DNA of 64,000 nucleotides, from contig NZ_CP046391.1 of assembly GCF_012790675.1 (NCBI RefSeq), positions 62,001 through 126,000 on the forward strand, given 5' to 3'. Under the pieces are notes generated by a model. That model did not search any database and was not told the DNA's origin. It saw only the letters and a list, made by a program, of their open reading frames with translations. The position numbers and the translations under genes were made by a program. This DNA is from Anaplasma platys (lineage in GTDB: Bacteria; Pseudomonadota; Alphaproteobacteria; Rickettsiales; Anaplasmataceae). Positions 16,915 through 27,600 of the stretch are shown here, one piece after another (within the stretch, counting starts at the first letter, position 1; the number at the start of each line of letters is the position of its first letter).

Positions 16915-19602
16915 ATGACGAAATTCCTGGGTGGTTTGTTGGGTGTCGTTATAATTGCGATCGCTGCCCTAGGGATTGTTCCGCACCTAGTAAACTGGAA
17001 CGCCCTCTATGAGGGTTATGCTTTTGAGCAGCTTGGGGTTTCCTTGAAGGGCAGTGGTTCCTCGGTCAAAACTGTGGGAAACATAAAGGGCGGGTTTATT
17101 CCGCCTAGGCTCATGGTCAATAATCTGTATGTGGAGTGTGATGCGGAAGCTAAGGGGTGTCATGGGCAGGTATCAGTAGAGAAGGTGGAGCTAAACCTAT
17201 CCTTTATGTCGTTAATTTTGGGTGTTCCGAAAGTAAAGTCTGTGGAATTGCATGGGCTACGTACCGATGTAAATAGCTTTGCTCACATAGTATCATCGCA
17301 AGCTGCGGGTGGCGTGGGCAAGGTAACACTACATGATGCGGTAATCAGCACAAATAGGGCAAGCGATCCCACACCAAGGAATGCTGTCTACATTAAGCGT
17401 GGACACATAAGAACTAAAGACGGGTATTATTCGTCTGATGCTGAGCTGAGAATAGGTAGCGGGAAATATAACCTTATATCTAAACTGACGTTGCCGTCAG
17501 ATCAGCGTAGCTCGGCTGAAGTAGAGTTGAGTTCTGCCTCCAGCAGGGTGGTACTTTCCGGCAAGGGGCAGGCAGTTCAACAAGGTGTAAGCGACCCGTT
17601 TGGCAGCTCTGAATGGATTCTAGATGCCAGAACCGCTGATCTTTCAGAGTTCGCCCAGGTTATTGCCTTGGCCACTGGAGTTGACGTGTTGGGGGATATC
17701 AACTCTAAGGAAGCAATGTCGGTTACTGCGCGTGCCAAAAGGACAGAGGAACATGGCTTGGAGCTTAGTAACCTAGAAATAAAAAGCGATAGTCTGTCGG
17801 GGCAAGCCAGTGCAACATGCAGGGGAGCTGGTGGGTGTGATGCAAAGCTAGTATTCTCATCTATAGATCTTGATACTCTTTATCGCCAGGATGTACAGAA
17901 TGTTGAGTACCGTTCAGCTCATGCAGGGAGTGGCGCGGGACCTCATTTCCTTAAAGGTGTTGTGTCCGTAGACATAGACTTGCTGATAAAAGAAATACGC
18001 TACCGTGGGGGGATGTCGCAGAACCTGGTGGCTAGAGCTTCTGTTGATAATGGAAAAATTGCGATAGACCAACTCCTACTTGATCTGCCGGGCAAGAATA
18101 ACGTTTTGCGGATCAGTGGCAGCGCGGTACATTCTGATAACGATGCAATTCCCAGGTTTGTGGGAACTATTAACGCTACGGGCGACGATATTGATACTCT
18201 GCTCAGCTGGGTAACTCCTATTCGACCTGACGCGAAACAACGGCTAAAGTCGGGTAGCTTTGTCCTGGTAAGTAACTTATACATGGCACCCAGGGTTGTC
18301 GCCCTTCCTGACATAAAGCTAGCATCAAACAATACAAGGGTGGTTGCCAACCTTAAGTACAAGTATGGGCATCGTGGCAGCAGTGTTGTTGGAGCTTTGA
18401 CAGTCAGTGGATTTTCGACTGGTGGCTATAATGTCGAGAATTTTGACATAAAACGCGACTTAACCAGCTTTAACTGGCTAAGAAGTATAGCGGTTCCAGT
18501 ACAGCTTAATATTCGGTTTCGCGACTTTACTCTGGGATCTCATTTGATCGATGAGCTCAGTTTTCTAGCCAATATTTCTAATCGTAGGATGAGTATTGAA
18601 AAGATAAATTTCTCTGCTGTTGACAGTAGCAATGCTCTTTCCTCTCTGACCGGTTTTGCTAGAGTTTCTCTGAGTAGTCAGGGTCTGAGACCAAAGATTT
18701 TATTAAGCCTCCACGGCGATAGGTACAGCTCAGAGCATATGTGGATTCCGCGGCTGTTGCTACGAAGTTCAGAAACTGCAACAGGTGGGGATGAAGGCCA
18801 GGACGATAGGGGTGGAATGCCGAGGTTAACGTGGTCCAAGCAACCTATAGATCTGTCGAGTTTAGAAGGCATAGATGGTAGCGTGAGCGTTAAGGTTGGT
18901 AGCTTGACTTTTGGCAGCAGGGTTTTGAAAGATTTTGTTTTGACCTCAAAGCTGAAAGAGGGCGTGATGTCCATAGATGACTTGAGCTTTAAGCAAGGGA
19001 AAGGCGAAGTCAAAGTAAGTGGTAATGTGGGCATGGGTGAGGTATCTTCAGCGTCGTTGATAGTATCGGCGACTAATGTTGCTATAGGTGGCGAGCCCGG
19101 CGCTAAGGAAGGGTTCTCTGGCAATGTAAGTGTGAGTGGCAGCTTGCAGACTCAGGGCAGGGACATGCTGGAATGGGCTAACGCGGTCAAGGGAAAGCTT
19201 AAGTTTGCAGCGAGGATGCTGAACGTTAAGGGAGTCGACTTCAACGGGTTTATCACAGATCTGTTCCACGCGGAAAACAAGTCTGAGATTGCGGCGCTAT
19301 CCCGGGTTTATATGTACCGTGGGAACACGGTTTTTGAAAAGTTTGATGGAGACATGACCATTGATCGTGGTGCGGCTGCGTCTACGGTGCAGTTTAGAAT
19401 AAAAAGTGCAGTAGGCGGAGCATCGGTTCACTTTATGGTTCCTCAGTTTACCCTGAAGTCACTATGCAGGTTCACTTTTATACCTCCGGGGGGAAGAAGT
19501 GGTGCCAGAAACATAGACATGACGATGCAAGGGTATTTATGGCAGCCTAATCCTACTTTTGACATAGACAGGCTTTACGATATCGTTAGGGAAAATCGGT
19601 AG
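16915..19602 (+). CDS. AsmA-family envelope protein
   Basis: A large inner-membrane anchored protein of the AsmA/YicH/TamB-like superfamily, thought to bridge lipid transfer between inner and outer membranes. I choose ATG 16915 (895 residues) because the signal anchor FLGGLLGVVIIAIAALGIVP then follows at once, as in the family; ATG 16900 is an alternative with its own GGGGGG ribosome binding site. After the anchor come VNWNALYEGY, a typical AsmA entry motif, and a long beta-rich periplasmic body. The C-terminal part (VKGKLKFAARMLNVKGVDFNGFITDL) resembles the conserved AsmA C-terminal domain with its INxGxV-like element. Confidence 0.85.
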   Translation: MTKFLGGLLGVVIIAIAALGIVPHLVNWNALYEGYAFEQLGVSLKGSGSSVKTVGNIKGGFIPPRLMVNNLYVECDAEAKGCHGQVSVEKVELNLSFMSLILGVPKVKSVELHGLRTDVNSFAHIVSSQAAGGVGKVTLHDAVISTNRASDPTPRNAVYIKRGHIRTKDGYYSSDAELRIGSGKYNLISKLTLPSDQRSSAEVELSSASSRVVLSGKGQAVQQGVSDPFGSSEWILDARTADLSEFAQVIALATGVDVLGDINSKEAMSVTARAKRTEEHGLELSNLEIKSDSLSGQASATCRGAGGCDAKLVFSSIDLDTLYRQDVQNVEYRSAHAGSGAGPHFLKGVVSVDIDLLIKEIRYRGGMSQNLVARASVDNGKIAIDQLLLDLPGKNNVLRISGSAVHSDNDAIPRFVGTINATGDDIDTLLSWVTPIRPDAKQRLKSGSFVLVSNLYMAPRVVALPDIKLASNNTRVVANLKYKYGHRGSSVVGALTVSGFSTGGYNVENFDIKRDLTSFNWLRSIAVPVQLNIRFRDFTLGSHLIDELSFLANISNRRMSIEKINFSAVDSSNALSSLTGFARVSLSSQGLRPKILLSLHGDRYSSEHMWIPRLLLRSSETATGGDEGQDDRGGMPRLTWSKQPIDLSSLEGIDGSVSVKVGSLTFGSRVLKDFVLTSKLKEGVMSIDDLSFKQGKGEVKVSGNVGMGEVSSASLIVSATNVAIGGEPGAKEGFSGNVSVSGSLQTQGRDMLEWANAVKGKLKFAARMLNVKGVDFNGFITDLFHAENKSEIAALSRVYMYRGNTVFEKFDGDMTIDRGAAASTVQFRIKSAVGGASVHFMVPQFTLKSLCRFTFIPPGGRSGARNIDMTMQGYLWQPNPTFDIDRLYDIVRENR

Positions 19603-20003
19603 TCCATAGGGCAAAAGAGCATAATCAACGTATTGGTGTGGGTGTTGTTGAGTTTGGTGCGCAGATCGCCTTGCCTATAGCACTTGTCGTGTGACAACAG
19701 GACCCGTATACGGGCTGCGGGTTCCTTTATGAGGCTGCAAATGGAACCAGTCCTCCTCTTTACGTGGCAGTGGCGTTTTTAGTGCAATATACGGGAGCAT
19801 TGCGTACGTAATGTGTGCCAAGGGCATCTATTGGAGACTAACTTGGAGTTTAATCCTTGATGTAATGTTGTGTGTGCTGCAACTTCCATGGCATGTGTTT
19901 TTATTAGGCTACTGAACAAGCTGTTTGCACTCCAAAGAAATATTGTGAAATTTTTGCATATTCAGTATAACTGCTGAGTGCTGGTGACCCATGAAAGGAA
20001 CGT
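19603..20003. other. Gene-free stretch with a 12-base palindrome
   Basis: Spacer between the AsmA-family gene and the MrpD-like gene, both rightward. It contains the perfect palindrome CCCGTATACGGG at 19703-19714. A longer hairpin can also form between GGACCCG at 19700 and CGGGTTCC at 19718-19725 followed by TTTAT, which could be a weak terminator for the upstream gene. No gene is seen. Confidence 0.4.
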
Positions 20004-21524
20004 GTGCTTTCGGCTGTAAGAGATAATTTGGTGATGTTGCAGGTGGTGGTTCCATTGCTGTCTGCAGTCGTTTGTTCCTTGTTGCGTTGCAGGGTCTCTA
20101 CCGTGCAGGTTTTTGCCTGTGGTGCGGTTGCGTGCTCATTTTTTGTTGCGCTGTTGCTGTTCTGTGAAGTTTACTTTGGAGCGCCTGTTGTATACAGAGT
20201 AGGAGGGTGGAGCACTAACTATGGTATAGAACTGCGGGTGGATTTGCTCAGTGCCACTCTAGTGTTGTTGGTGAATTTCATAGGTCTCATGAGCGCCATT
20301 TATGGCGTTTATCCTAGCCGCAAGGAAATCTCTACTGAAAAAGTTCCAAAATTTTATGCAACATTTTTGCTATCACTTACCGGTCTGTTAGGTATCTTGG
20401 TGTCTAATGATGCCTTTAACGTGTATGTATTTTTGGAGATATCATCAATTACCGCATACGTGTTAGTCGCTATGGGCGGGTATAAGGGCTCATTAGTTTC
20501 GGCGTTTGAATACCTAGTAATCGGTACTGTGGGTGCCACATTTTACCTCCTGGGCATTGGGTTTTTATACGCGGCCACCGGGACACTGAACATGGGTAAT
20601 ATGTTTTCCATATTACAAGTGGTTCCAATGGATAAAACTGTATACGCGGGTATATTTTTTGTAATGCTCGGCCTTGTGATGAAGGCTGCGTTGTACCCTT
20701 TCCATGGGTGGTTGGTGCGAGCTTATGCAACATCACCAGCTTTTATTGCTGTATTTCTATCGGGGACTGCAACCAAGGTAATGATATACCTGGTGATTAG
20801 GGTTATATATGGGGTGTTTGGGGAGCAAATAGTTTTCTCTGTATTACCATTTGGGAAGATTTTGTTAGCTTTGGCAGCTTTAGCAACTGTTGCAGCATCG
20901 GTATTTGCTGTCATTAGCAAGGACATTAAGGATGTGCTTGCATACTCCAGTGTGGCGAACATCGGGTGCATAATGTACGCTGTAGGGCTAAATACGTATG
21001 CGGGGTTGGCTGCAGCTTTGGCATATATGGTGAATCACAGCGTGGTTAAATCTGCGTTATTTATGGTCTCAGGAGGGATATCTTACCACTTTGGAAGAGG
21101 GGATGTTGGTAAGTGTCTAAGTCTCAGCAGGGTGATGCCGAACATTGCATCTGCATACGTTCTATTGTCGCTGAGTCTTGTTGGGATGCCCCCCACTCTT
21201 GGATTTGTAGCCAAATGGCATATGCTAAGTTCATTTGCCAGTGCCCAAGCATGGGTGGGGTTGATGGCTCTGTCTATGGGGTCTGTATGTTCCGTATTAT
21301 ACACATGGAAGATGGTGGAGTATTTGTACTTTGCGCCCAGAATGGTAGACGGGTGTGCCAACGATATATCCATTGAAACGCCAAAGGCTATGGTTCTGTG
21401 TATATGGTTAATGGCATGCTTAGGATTGGCGGTTGGTGCTTACCCGGTTCCGTTAACCTCAATAACCGAGCAAATAGCGCATGACCTCATTTCCGGTCCT
21501 GCGGACTCACAACTGATGGGGTAA
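20004..21524 (+). CDS. Proton-antiporter subunit of the MrpD/NuoN-like family
   Basis: A 506-residue polytopic inner-membrane protein with about 14 hydrophobic segments. It starts at GTG 20004 after GAAAGGA. The proton_antipo_M family signature is present: LEISSITAYVLVAMGG, a Lys in MLGLVMKAALYPFHGWLVRAYATSP, the broken-helix region SKDIKDVLAYSSVANIG, and NHSVVKSALFMVSGG. The PFHGWL and SSVANIG wording is closer to MrpD (MnhD) antiporter subunits than to NuoN. No other mrp or nuo genes lie beside it, so it may act alone or join products encoded elsewhere. Family membership is sure; the precise complex is not. Confidence 0.88.
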   Translation: MLSAVRDNLVMLQVVVPLLSAVVCSLLRCRVSTVQVFACGAVACSFFVALLLFCEVYFGAPVVYRVGGWSTNYGIELRVDLLSATLVLLVNFIGLMSAIYGVYPSRKEISTEKVPKFYATFLLSLTGLLGILVSNDAFNVYVFLEISSITAYVLVAMGGYKGSLVSAFEYLVIGTVGATFYLLGIGFLYAATGTLNMGNMFSILQVVPMDKTVYAGIFFVMLGLVMKAALYPFHGWLVRAYATSPAFIAVFLSGTATKVMIYLVIRVIYGVFGEQIVFSVLPFGKILLALAALATVAASVFAVISKDIKDVLAYSSVANIGCIMYAVGLNTYAGLAAALAYMVNHSVVKSALFMVSGGISYHFGRGDVGKCLSLSRVMPNIASAYVLLSLSLVGMPPTLGFVAKWHMLSSFASAQAWVGLMALSMGSVCSVLYTWKMVEYLYFAPRMVDGCANDISIETPKAMVLCIWLMACLGLAVGAYPVPLTSITEQIAHDLISGPADSQLMG

Positions 21525-22054
21525 TTAACTCGGGTTCAGGTACTTTCTTTTCTTGGCACCATGAGGCAACTTCTGTGATGGCGCAGCGGGTACTGTCACT
21601 GAAGAAATTGCCACGAATCTATGGAATAAATATGAAATTTTATTGCCGGGTAGGCTAGCGTTTTTCCAGGTGCGGGAGCTGCGCAAATATTTTTGCATTT
21701 GGGATCGAGTTTTGCCATTACTCATGCTATAGAGGTGACGATCTCCGTCTGTTCATGTTGCTACGTTTCTCTTTTTTGTTCAGAGTAGCTGGAAGGAACA
21801 TTGCATTGAGTAATTGTAACTTACATGTGACTGAGCCGGTGTTGCTTTTCTTACTGCAGTTTCAGTTTGTTGAGGTTATTTCATCCTTTAGAATACCGCT
21901 GCGGTTTATATCGCCTCTCTCCTTCCATTACGCATGCAGCACATCTTACCGAGGTTTTCTGCGCCAGCGGTTACGGATCTTATACTCTCTTAGAGAAAAT
22001 GGCGAACTGTAGAGCAGGGGAAGCTCTATCCTCCTGAACAGGCCACGTGCCCAT
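21525..22054. other. Gene-free stretch
   Basis: About 530 bases between the MrpD-like gene (rightward) and a small leftward gene, so between convergent ends. Short open frames on both strands here overlap one another and show no family features. No strong terminator is seen. Confidence 0.4.
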
Positions 22055-22342
22055 TTAGCGCTTTCTTCCTTTCGCGCCTGGAAACACCTGATCGACAGCA
22101 TCGACCCCCACCTGAAACTTTTTTGTCTGTTTTGCGTAGGCGGATACCAAGCGTTTTGGTGGCGCCGATCCCTTTGAATTTGCGTCATGCGCCGCAGCAG
22201 ATTTGGTATTGCATTCAATCTTAGCACTGCGTGCTTTTTTCTTTTTCTTAAGCTGATGTACCAAATCCATCAGCTTGGTGATAACAACATACAGGGCTAC
22301 TCCGAAAAGTGATGCACAAATCACGCCGTAAAGGTCAAACAT
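22055..22342 (-). CDS. Small membrane-anchored basic hypothetical protein
   Basis: A 95-residue protein with one N-terminal membrane segment (about residues 6-24, GVICASLFGVALYVVITKL) followed at once by a lysine cluster (QLKKKKKARSAK), which predicts a cytosolic basic tail under the positive-inside rule. The C-terminal part (FQVGVDAVDQVFPGAKGRKR) is again basic. I do not recognise a family. The topology and the plausible ATG start make it more likely real than the surrounding short frames, but it could still be spurious. Confidence 0.55.
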   Translation of the reverse strand: MFDLYGVICASLFGVALYVVITKLMDLVHQLKKKKKARSAKIECNTKSAAAHDANSKGSAPPKRLVSAYAKQTKKFQVGVDAVDQVFPGAKGRKR

Positions 22343-22992
22343 CGCTCAAACCCGTTCTAGCAAACATGTCGCCATCAACGCACTGGACCACAAGCCCCAG
22401 CTACCAACTTTTAAGTATTTCCGCACATAACACACCGGCAGCATTCTACGGCAAATAGCCTTTAATGTAAACCGCAATGTCCCGCGAGTATAGGCAAGTA
22501 TTCCAGCACTACGTCTTGTTAGCAATTTGCCTTCAGGCCGGGATTGTGCTTAGGATATTAGACTTCTTGATAGAACAAGACCATGGAGTAAAGCTTTGAA
22601 ACAGAGTATCAGCGTAATGGAACTGCTATATTTTTAGCCAGTGGAAGCCTGGTAAGTGTTTTTATAGGCTTTTGCCATATCTCGGTGTTGGACAGGTTTT
22701 TTTGGCCAAAATAAAGCTGAGTATAAAAAATTGTACTCTTGTAGTCGGGTATAAACAATTTTACCTTGCGCGCAAAGGTGCGGTCGGATGGCATCGTCTT
22801 AATGATCGAAGACTACACGGCTCCTTTCAGCTTGCAGGTGTTAAGATGCGTGATGCATGTGCATAGAACTGCCGAGTAACAGACCAAATGACATGTGCGC
22901 ACTTGTCATGAAGAGTATCAAGTGTCGGTATGCACCGTAAGCTAACAGTCGAGTGCAACACGGGGAACGCTGAAAGTTCACGCACAATTGCA
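22343..22992. other. Gene-free stretch
   Basis: About 650 bases between two leftward genes. Short frames at 22609-22866 on both strands overlap and look like nothing known. I see no tRNA or other recognisable RNA. Confidence 0.4.
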
Positions 22993-23454
22993 CTAAAACT
23001 TGCCGCTAAGCGCGGTATCTACGACCTTATCTAGTATCTTGCGGATACTTGTGGACGAACTTGTATGCGCGATAAAAGCTCCTCCCGAGAGCATTTCATC
23101 TTCTCCTCCTGGGACTATATCTACGTATCTGCGACCAAACAGATCAGAGTAGGTGATCGATGCTGAGCTATCAACTGGTAACAGCAAATGCTTCTGTATG
23201 CACATTTCTACTATGGGGGTGTTGTCTTGATCTAAGCGTAGGGAAGTGACACTCCCCACCCTGACGCCTGCTATTCTTACATCGCTGCCAACTGTGAGCC
23301 CATCAACGTCTGAGAATGCAGCTGAAATGCTTATGCAGCGGTTGTAAAAGCCGCCAGTGTTTGTAAGTCTGTTTATCATAATGCCACCCAAGGCTATAAC
23401 GGCAATGGTGGCGAAAATGCCAACTACTACTTCAATTATACTGTATTTGGACAT
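22993..23454 (-). CDS. mlaD: MCE-domain lipid-transport protein MlaD
   Basis: MlaD binds phospholipid in the periplasm as part of the Mla system that keeps outer-membrane lipid asymmetry. The 153-residue protein has an N-terminal anchor (about residues 6-28, IIEVVVGIFATIAVIALGGI) and an MCE domain: AFSDVDGLTVGSDVRIAGVRVGSV is the family signature, followed by the pore-loop region ITYSDLFGRRYVDIVPGG. The length matches MlaD and not the longer actinobacterial Mce proteins. MlaE and MlaF are not adjacent. The next gene upstream on the same strand encodes an NDUFA12-like protein 186 bases away. Confidence 0.93.
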   Translation of the reverse strand: MSKYSIIEVVVGIFATIAVIALGGIMINRLTNTGGFYNRCISISAAFSDVDGLTVGSDVRIAGVRVGSVTSLRLDQDNTPIVEMCIQKHLLLPVDSSASITYSDLFGRRYVDIVPGGEDEMLSGGAFIAHTSSSTSIRKILDKVVDTALSGKF

Positions 23455-23640
23455 ACAAACCCATTAGTCGACTGCAATTTAAAATTAAGCCATACGCAGA
23501 ACTAACATCACCGCGTATATGGCAAAGCCCCCACGCATAGCACGGATCCTTGAGATCACGTATAGGTTCTACCTTTCAGCCGTACATTGTGCACCTACAT
23601 GATTAAGGACCGGTTTACATAGATTACCCATGCCACGCGT

Positions 23641-23928
23641 TTATCTTTTGTGAGGATGGTAAGCACGTTCGGTTCCTGTACAATTTGGCAAGTGCGTCTC
23701 CTTACTGCTGGGCAACAACTCGTCGCTTGTGTAGTGCAGCCATAAATGGCAGCTTGCTGGGATCATCGATGGGTCCACTTTGTCTCCACATACTACCCAT
23801 CTCCGTTCTTTCCCATTTACCACTTTTGAGTAGTAGGCGTTGCCCAAGTAGTCCCTATACAGGCAGGAAGCCCTCCTTGTTTTCAGGAATGCCCCAAGCT
23901 TACGCAGGAGAAATGCGCGAACTCCCAT
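23641..23928 (-). CDS. NDUFA12-like complex I accessory subunit
   Basis: A 95-residue homologue of the 17.2 kDa (B17.2, NDUFA12) accessory subunit of NADH:ubiquinone oxidoreductase, which alphaproteobacteria share with mitochondria. The family pattern is plain: RDYLGNAYYSKV, then RRWVVCGDKVDPSMIPASCHLWLHYTSDELLP, where the DPS.IP..CH.WLHYT string is the hallmark. It is expected at the hydrophilic arm of complex I on the cytosolic side. It lies just upstream of mlaD on the same strand, away from the nuo genes. Confidence 0.9.
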   Translation of the reverse strand: MGVRAFLLRKLGAFLKTRRASCLYRDYLGNAYYSKVVNGKERRWVVCGDKVDPSMIPASCHLWLHYTSDELLPSSKETHLPNCTGTERAYHPHKR

Positions 23929-24039
23929 AAAATCCTGTCTCTCGTACGTTGCTCAATTATAAGGTCTATGATATGAAACACAATTGCTAACTATCTATCT
24001 GTATGTTGTTGGCAGAAGTTCTTAGCTGGAATTAAGTTT

Positions 24040-24501
24040 ATGAGATGTCCGTTTTGTAACAGTGCAGATACTAGAGTGAAAAACTCTAGGCATTCCGACG
24101 ATAATATGTCGGTCCGAAGGCGTAGATTGTGCGAGGTTTGCAACTCCAGGTTTACTACCCTGGAAGAATTGTTGCTCAAGCCCATAATGGTTCTTAAAAA
24201 GGACGGAAGAGTTGAGCCTTTTGACAAGCAAAAGCTACTTACATCAATAATGCTTGCTACAAACAAGCGACCTATTTCACAGGCGCAGATCAACATGGTT
24301 CTCAGCAAGGTTTTTTACAAGTTTGAATCCGTCAAGGAAAACATCATTCCCACCCGGGTTATAGGGGAAATAGTGAAAGAGAAACTTTTGTCTCTCGATA
24401 AGGTGGCGTACATAAGATTTGTTTCTGTTTATATGGATTTTAGCTACGCAGACGATTTCAGCAGCGTAGTTGAGAGACTGAAAGAAGACACTAGTAGGTG
24501 A
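24040..24501 (+). CDS. nrdR: Transcriptional repressor NrdR
   Basis: Zinc-ribbon and ATP-cone regulator of ribonucleotide reductase genes. The 153-residue length is typical. The N-terminal zinc ribbon is seen as MRCPFCNSADTRV and LCEVCNSRFTTLEEL, giving two CxxC pairs. The ATP-cone domain follows from about residue 49 (MVLKKDGRVEPFDKQKLLTSI), with the VAYIRFVSVYMDF closing motif. The gene is followed 55 bases later by tRNA-Ala. Confidence 0.96.
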   Translation: MRCPFCNSADTRVKNSRHSDDNMSVRRRRLCEVCNSRFTTLEELLLKPIMVLKKDGRVEPFDKQKLLTSIMLATNKRPISQAQINMVLSKVFYKFESVKENIIPTRVIGEIVKEKLLSLDKVAYIRFVSVYMDFSYADDFSSVVERLKEDTSR

Positions 24502-24556
24502 GGAGATATTTTTCTTGAGTTAGCTAAGTGCTTATGCTAGCCTCGTGGCTTGTTCT

Positions 24557-24629
24557 GGGGGCATAGCTCAGTTGGTAGAGCATCTGTTTTGCACACAGAA
24601 GGTCAGCGGTTCGACCCCGCTTGCCTCCA
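24557..24629 (+). tRNA. tRNA-Ala (anticodon TGC)
   Basis: Acceptor stem GGGGGCA/TGCCTCC contains the G3-U70 wobble pair that identifies alanine tRNAs. The D arm reads AGCTCAGTTGGTAGAGC, the anticodon stem TCTGT/ACAGA encloses TTTGCAC with anticodon TGC, and the T arm is AGCGG/CCGCT with loop TTCGACC. Discriminator is A; CCA is not encoded. Confidence 0.95.
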
Positions 24630-24692
24630 CATAGGGCGGGGTCTCTGCGCTGTACTTAGCCTTAATACTTTAGCCATTGTGGGGGAGAGTGC

Positions 24693-27600
24693 TTACCCTT
24701 GTGGGGTGAACATCTTGTCCAGATCTGCCAGTTGGCCGTATTCGTGGTTTCCTATTTTGACATTACCGTCGTTGTCTACTGTACCAAGCTGCACGGGGAA
24801 CGTATATCTTCCGCACGACTCTACCACTATTCCCTCGTAGAGGTTCATGGCCTCATGGTAAGAAAAACCATCGCTTCGGTACTTGATGTCAACGTTTTCA
24901 TAGAAAGTGTGCATTTCACTCCGCGTTGCCCGAACCCACAGTTCATAATCCCTATCAGGAGCTTCAGGACGATCTACATGAAGATTGTGTAGCTTGCTTG
25001 TCAGTGACCACTCTTCAAAGTTGAAGGATCTATCATCTCCTGGGGCCGGTAGATGATTCAATGCGTCACCAGCTGCTGGCTTGTTTCCAGGGTATTGGGG
25101 GTGTTGGACATGAGCTTTAGGCTTGACAGGTGCCTGTTCTGGTGTGCCATCGTTTTGCGGTTCCGGCGTGTGGTCATGATTTGTAGATAAGTCTCTTCTA
25201 CTGGCGTGAGTTTTAGTTGCATCAGTAGCGGCTGTTAATTTTTCATAGGCGTATTCGCCAATGTTGTGTGTCTCATTGCCGTTTACCGCAAGGTCAATTG
25301 GCATGCTATAAAACTTCAAGTCATTCGCAATTGTTTCACCTAGTTCGCCCGCATTGATTGACAAGTGATTAAATTTGTTAGTGAGCTTAGCGGGTTTTCC
25401 TGCGTCATCATCTGGAGCCTCTAGCACAAACGCCACTGGTAGTATTGCACCCACAATTTGTTTTGCCCACTGCGTAGGTCTGGAGACGCATTGTATGACG
25501 TTATTAGAATCATACGCAACGCTGAAGCCACCCAGTTCTAAAAACAGCCTGGGGGTAGTGGATTTATACTCAGGGTCAATTAGACTCACGTCACCGTTCA
25601 GAGGAGTGATGAGGAATGGTATTTTTGTGGAAGTTTCCTTCAGTGGTGCATCTAGGGTAAGCAATAGCGTAGTTTTTCGGCCATCCTCGGGGAGGACCAG
25701 TATGGTTTTTAAGAATTCCAGGAATGATTCATCCTGGCGCATGTCCGAATCTTTTGCGTTCTCATATGTAGTGAATGCAGTTTTGCCATCGGAAATAGTA
25801 AGATACAAGGGAGTTGCCTTGCTTGCAGCCTCCATTGCTATTTTAGGGGCTTGAATCCAGCTGTTGGCTAGCAGGTCTATTTCAAGTCTAGGGTTGGTGC
25901 CAACCAGGGCAAGAGGATTCATATACTGAAGTGATATTTTCCCTTCGTTTGTATCCCAATCCAGATACATGCCTACAGTATTAAGATGGGCAAGCGCTGT
26001 GTTACCGTGTGTGCCACTAAATGGACTTTCATGAGTGGGCAGCAACTCTACTCTTGTGGGTGAGTAGACCATCTCCTTTACTCCTTGCCGTAGCTCGAAG
26101 ATGACCTTTCCTGACGAAGCTCTAAACAAATCTAGTGGATTATTTTCACCTAGGGATACATCGAATAGCACATTCCTGCTATCTAGCAGTGGGGCACGTG
26201 AAGCTTCGTTTCCCTCCTGATCGCACAGCGCAAGAGAAACCTTATCGGCGTTTTTGCCCTGGGTTACCTTGAAAAATCTATATTTATCGTCAAATACCAC
26301 TTCAGGTTGATCAGGGGTGGTAACTGCCAACTTATTATCATCTCGGAAGTAAAAGACACTACGTGGAAAACGGTGCGATGTGGTCCAAGAGGACTGCGCA
26401 TCGATATACAAGTGGTCATAATCACTATTGTCTTCGTCCCCCACTGGGCTGCTATGAAGGGTCATAAAGCTCTTCATATCTCTCGAAGGTGCAAAGTCTT
26501 GCGTTAGCTGGATTACATCCAATTGTGTGATCGGTAGTTGCCCTGAAGCGTTTTCGTGTCTACTGCGGATTATATATTGATTATGCAGCTCCTGCAGAAA
26601 TTCCTGTGCGAAATTTTTAACTTCTTGGGACTCATTTGCCTGAGCAATGTCATGTACCGTGCCGTCGTATTTTATGGCAGTATGTTGTCCAACATGCACG
26701 GCCATAGTTGGAGAGAGGTGGTCATCACTGTGTTCCAGCACTAGCTTGATATTGTTCGATATGAACTCTTTTAGCACTTCGCGTTGTAACTTGGGCATCT
26801 CATAATGCTGCACGATTTTGTGACCGTCTTGCAGCCTGTGTTCTATCTTGCATGGGTCGGATTCTGCGAATCCCCAAATATGCCCATTTCTCTGTGTGGG
26901 GGTCAGGGGAATCTCAATTATCTGATCATGCATTTGGATGCCCATTCCCTGCATTCCGTGCTCATATTTTGCAATGGGCACCACCCTGAATACGTAGAAA
27001 TTTCCCTCGTATAACTGTGAAGGCTGTAGGGGTTTTGCCATACCGAATGCTGTGTCCAGCACAGTTTTAATATAAGGACTTAGTGTGTTTACTGCCTTCA
27101 TGCCATGGGGATCAGTGGAGAACAGAACGGTTTCTCCATCGGTGATGAGATATAGCGGTTCCCGATCCAGGGCAGTCTTTCTAGCTTCTTGTAGGCTTCC
27201 TAGAAGTCTTCCGCTGGTTATATCCACTTGTGTTGAGTGGGAGTCGCCATCTTTGGAGGTCACGATTACTTCAAAAGCTTTTTGATTGTCATGTACTGCA
27301 AACATGATTGATGGCTTAGTAATTCCCACGGGGCCACTGTATACATGCGTTTCATCAGCGGGTTTAAGGTGGGGTACTAGAGAGAAGTGCCCAGGGTTCA
27401 AGAGTTTTAGTATGGGTTGCTTACCATTTTTAATGCTTGTGTAGTAAAGTTCTTTGAACAAGTCGCGTAGTTCCGATTCTTTGAGAACCTTATGCTCGAA
27501 GGACAGATAGTTGGTACCTATGTTGACCTTTTTCGGATAATCCGTGCTATTGCGGTAATCATAGTTGCTTTGTTTTCCATCCTTGAACAGAGAACATCCT

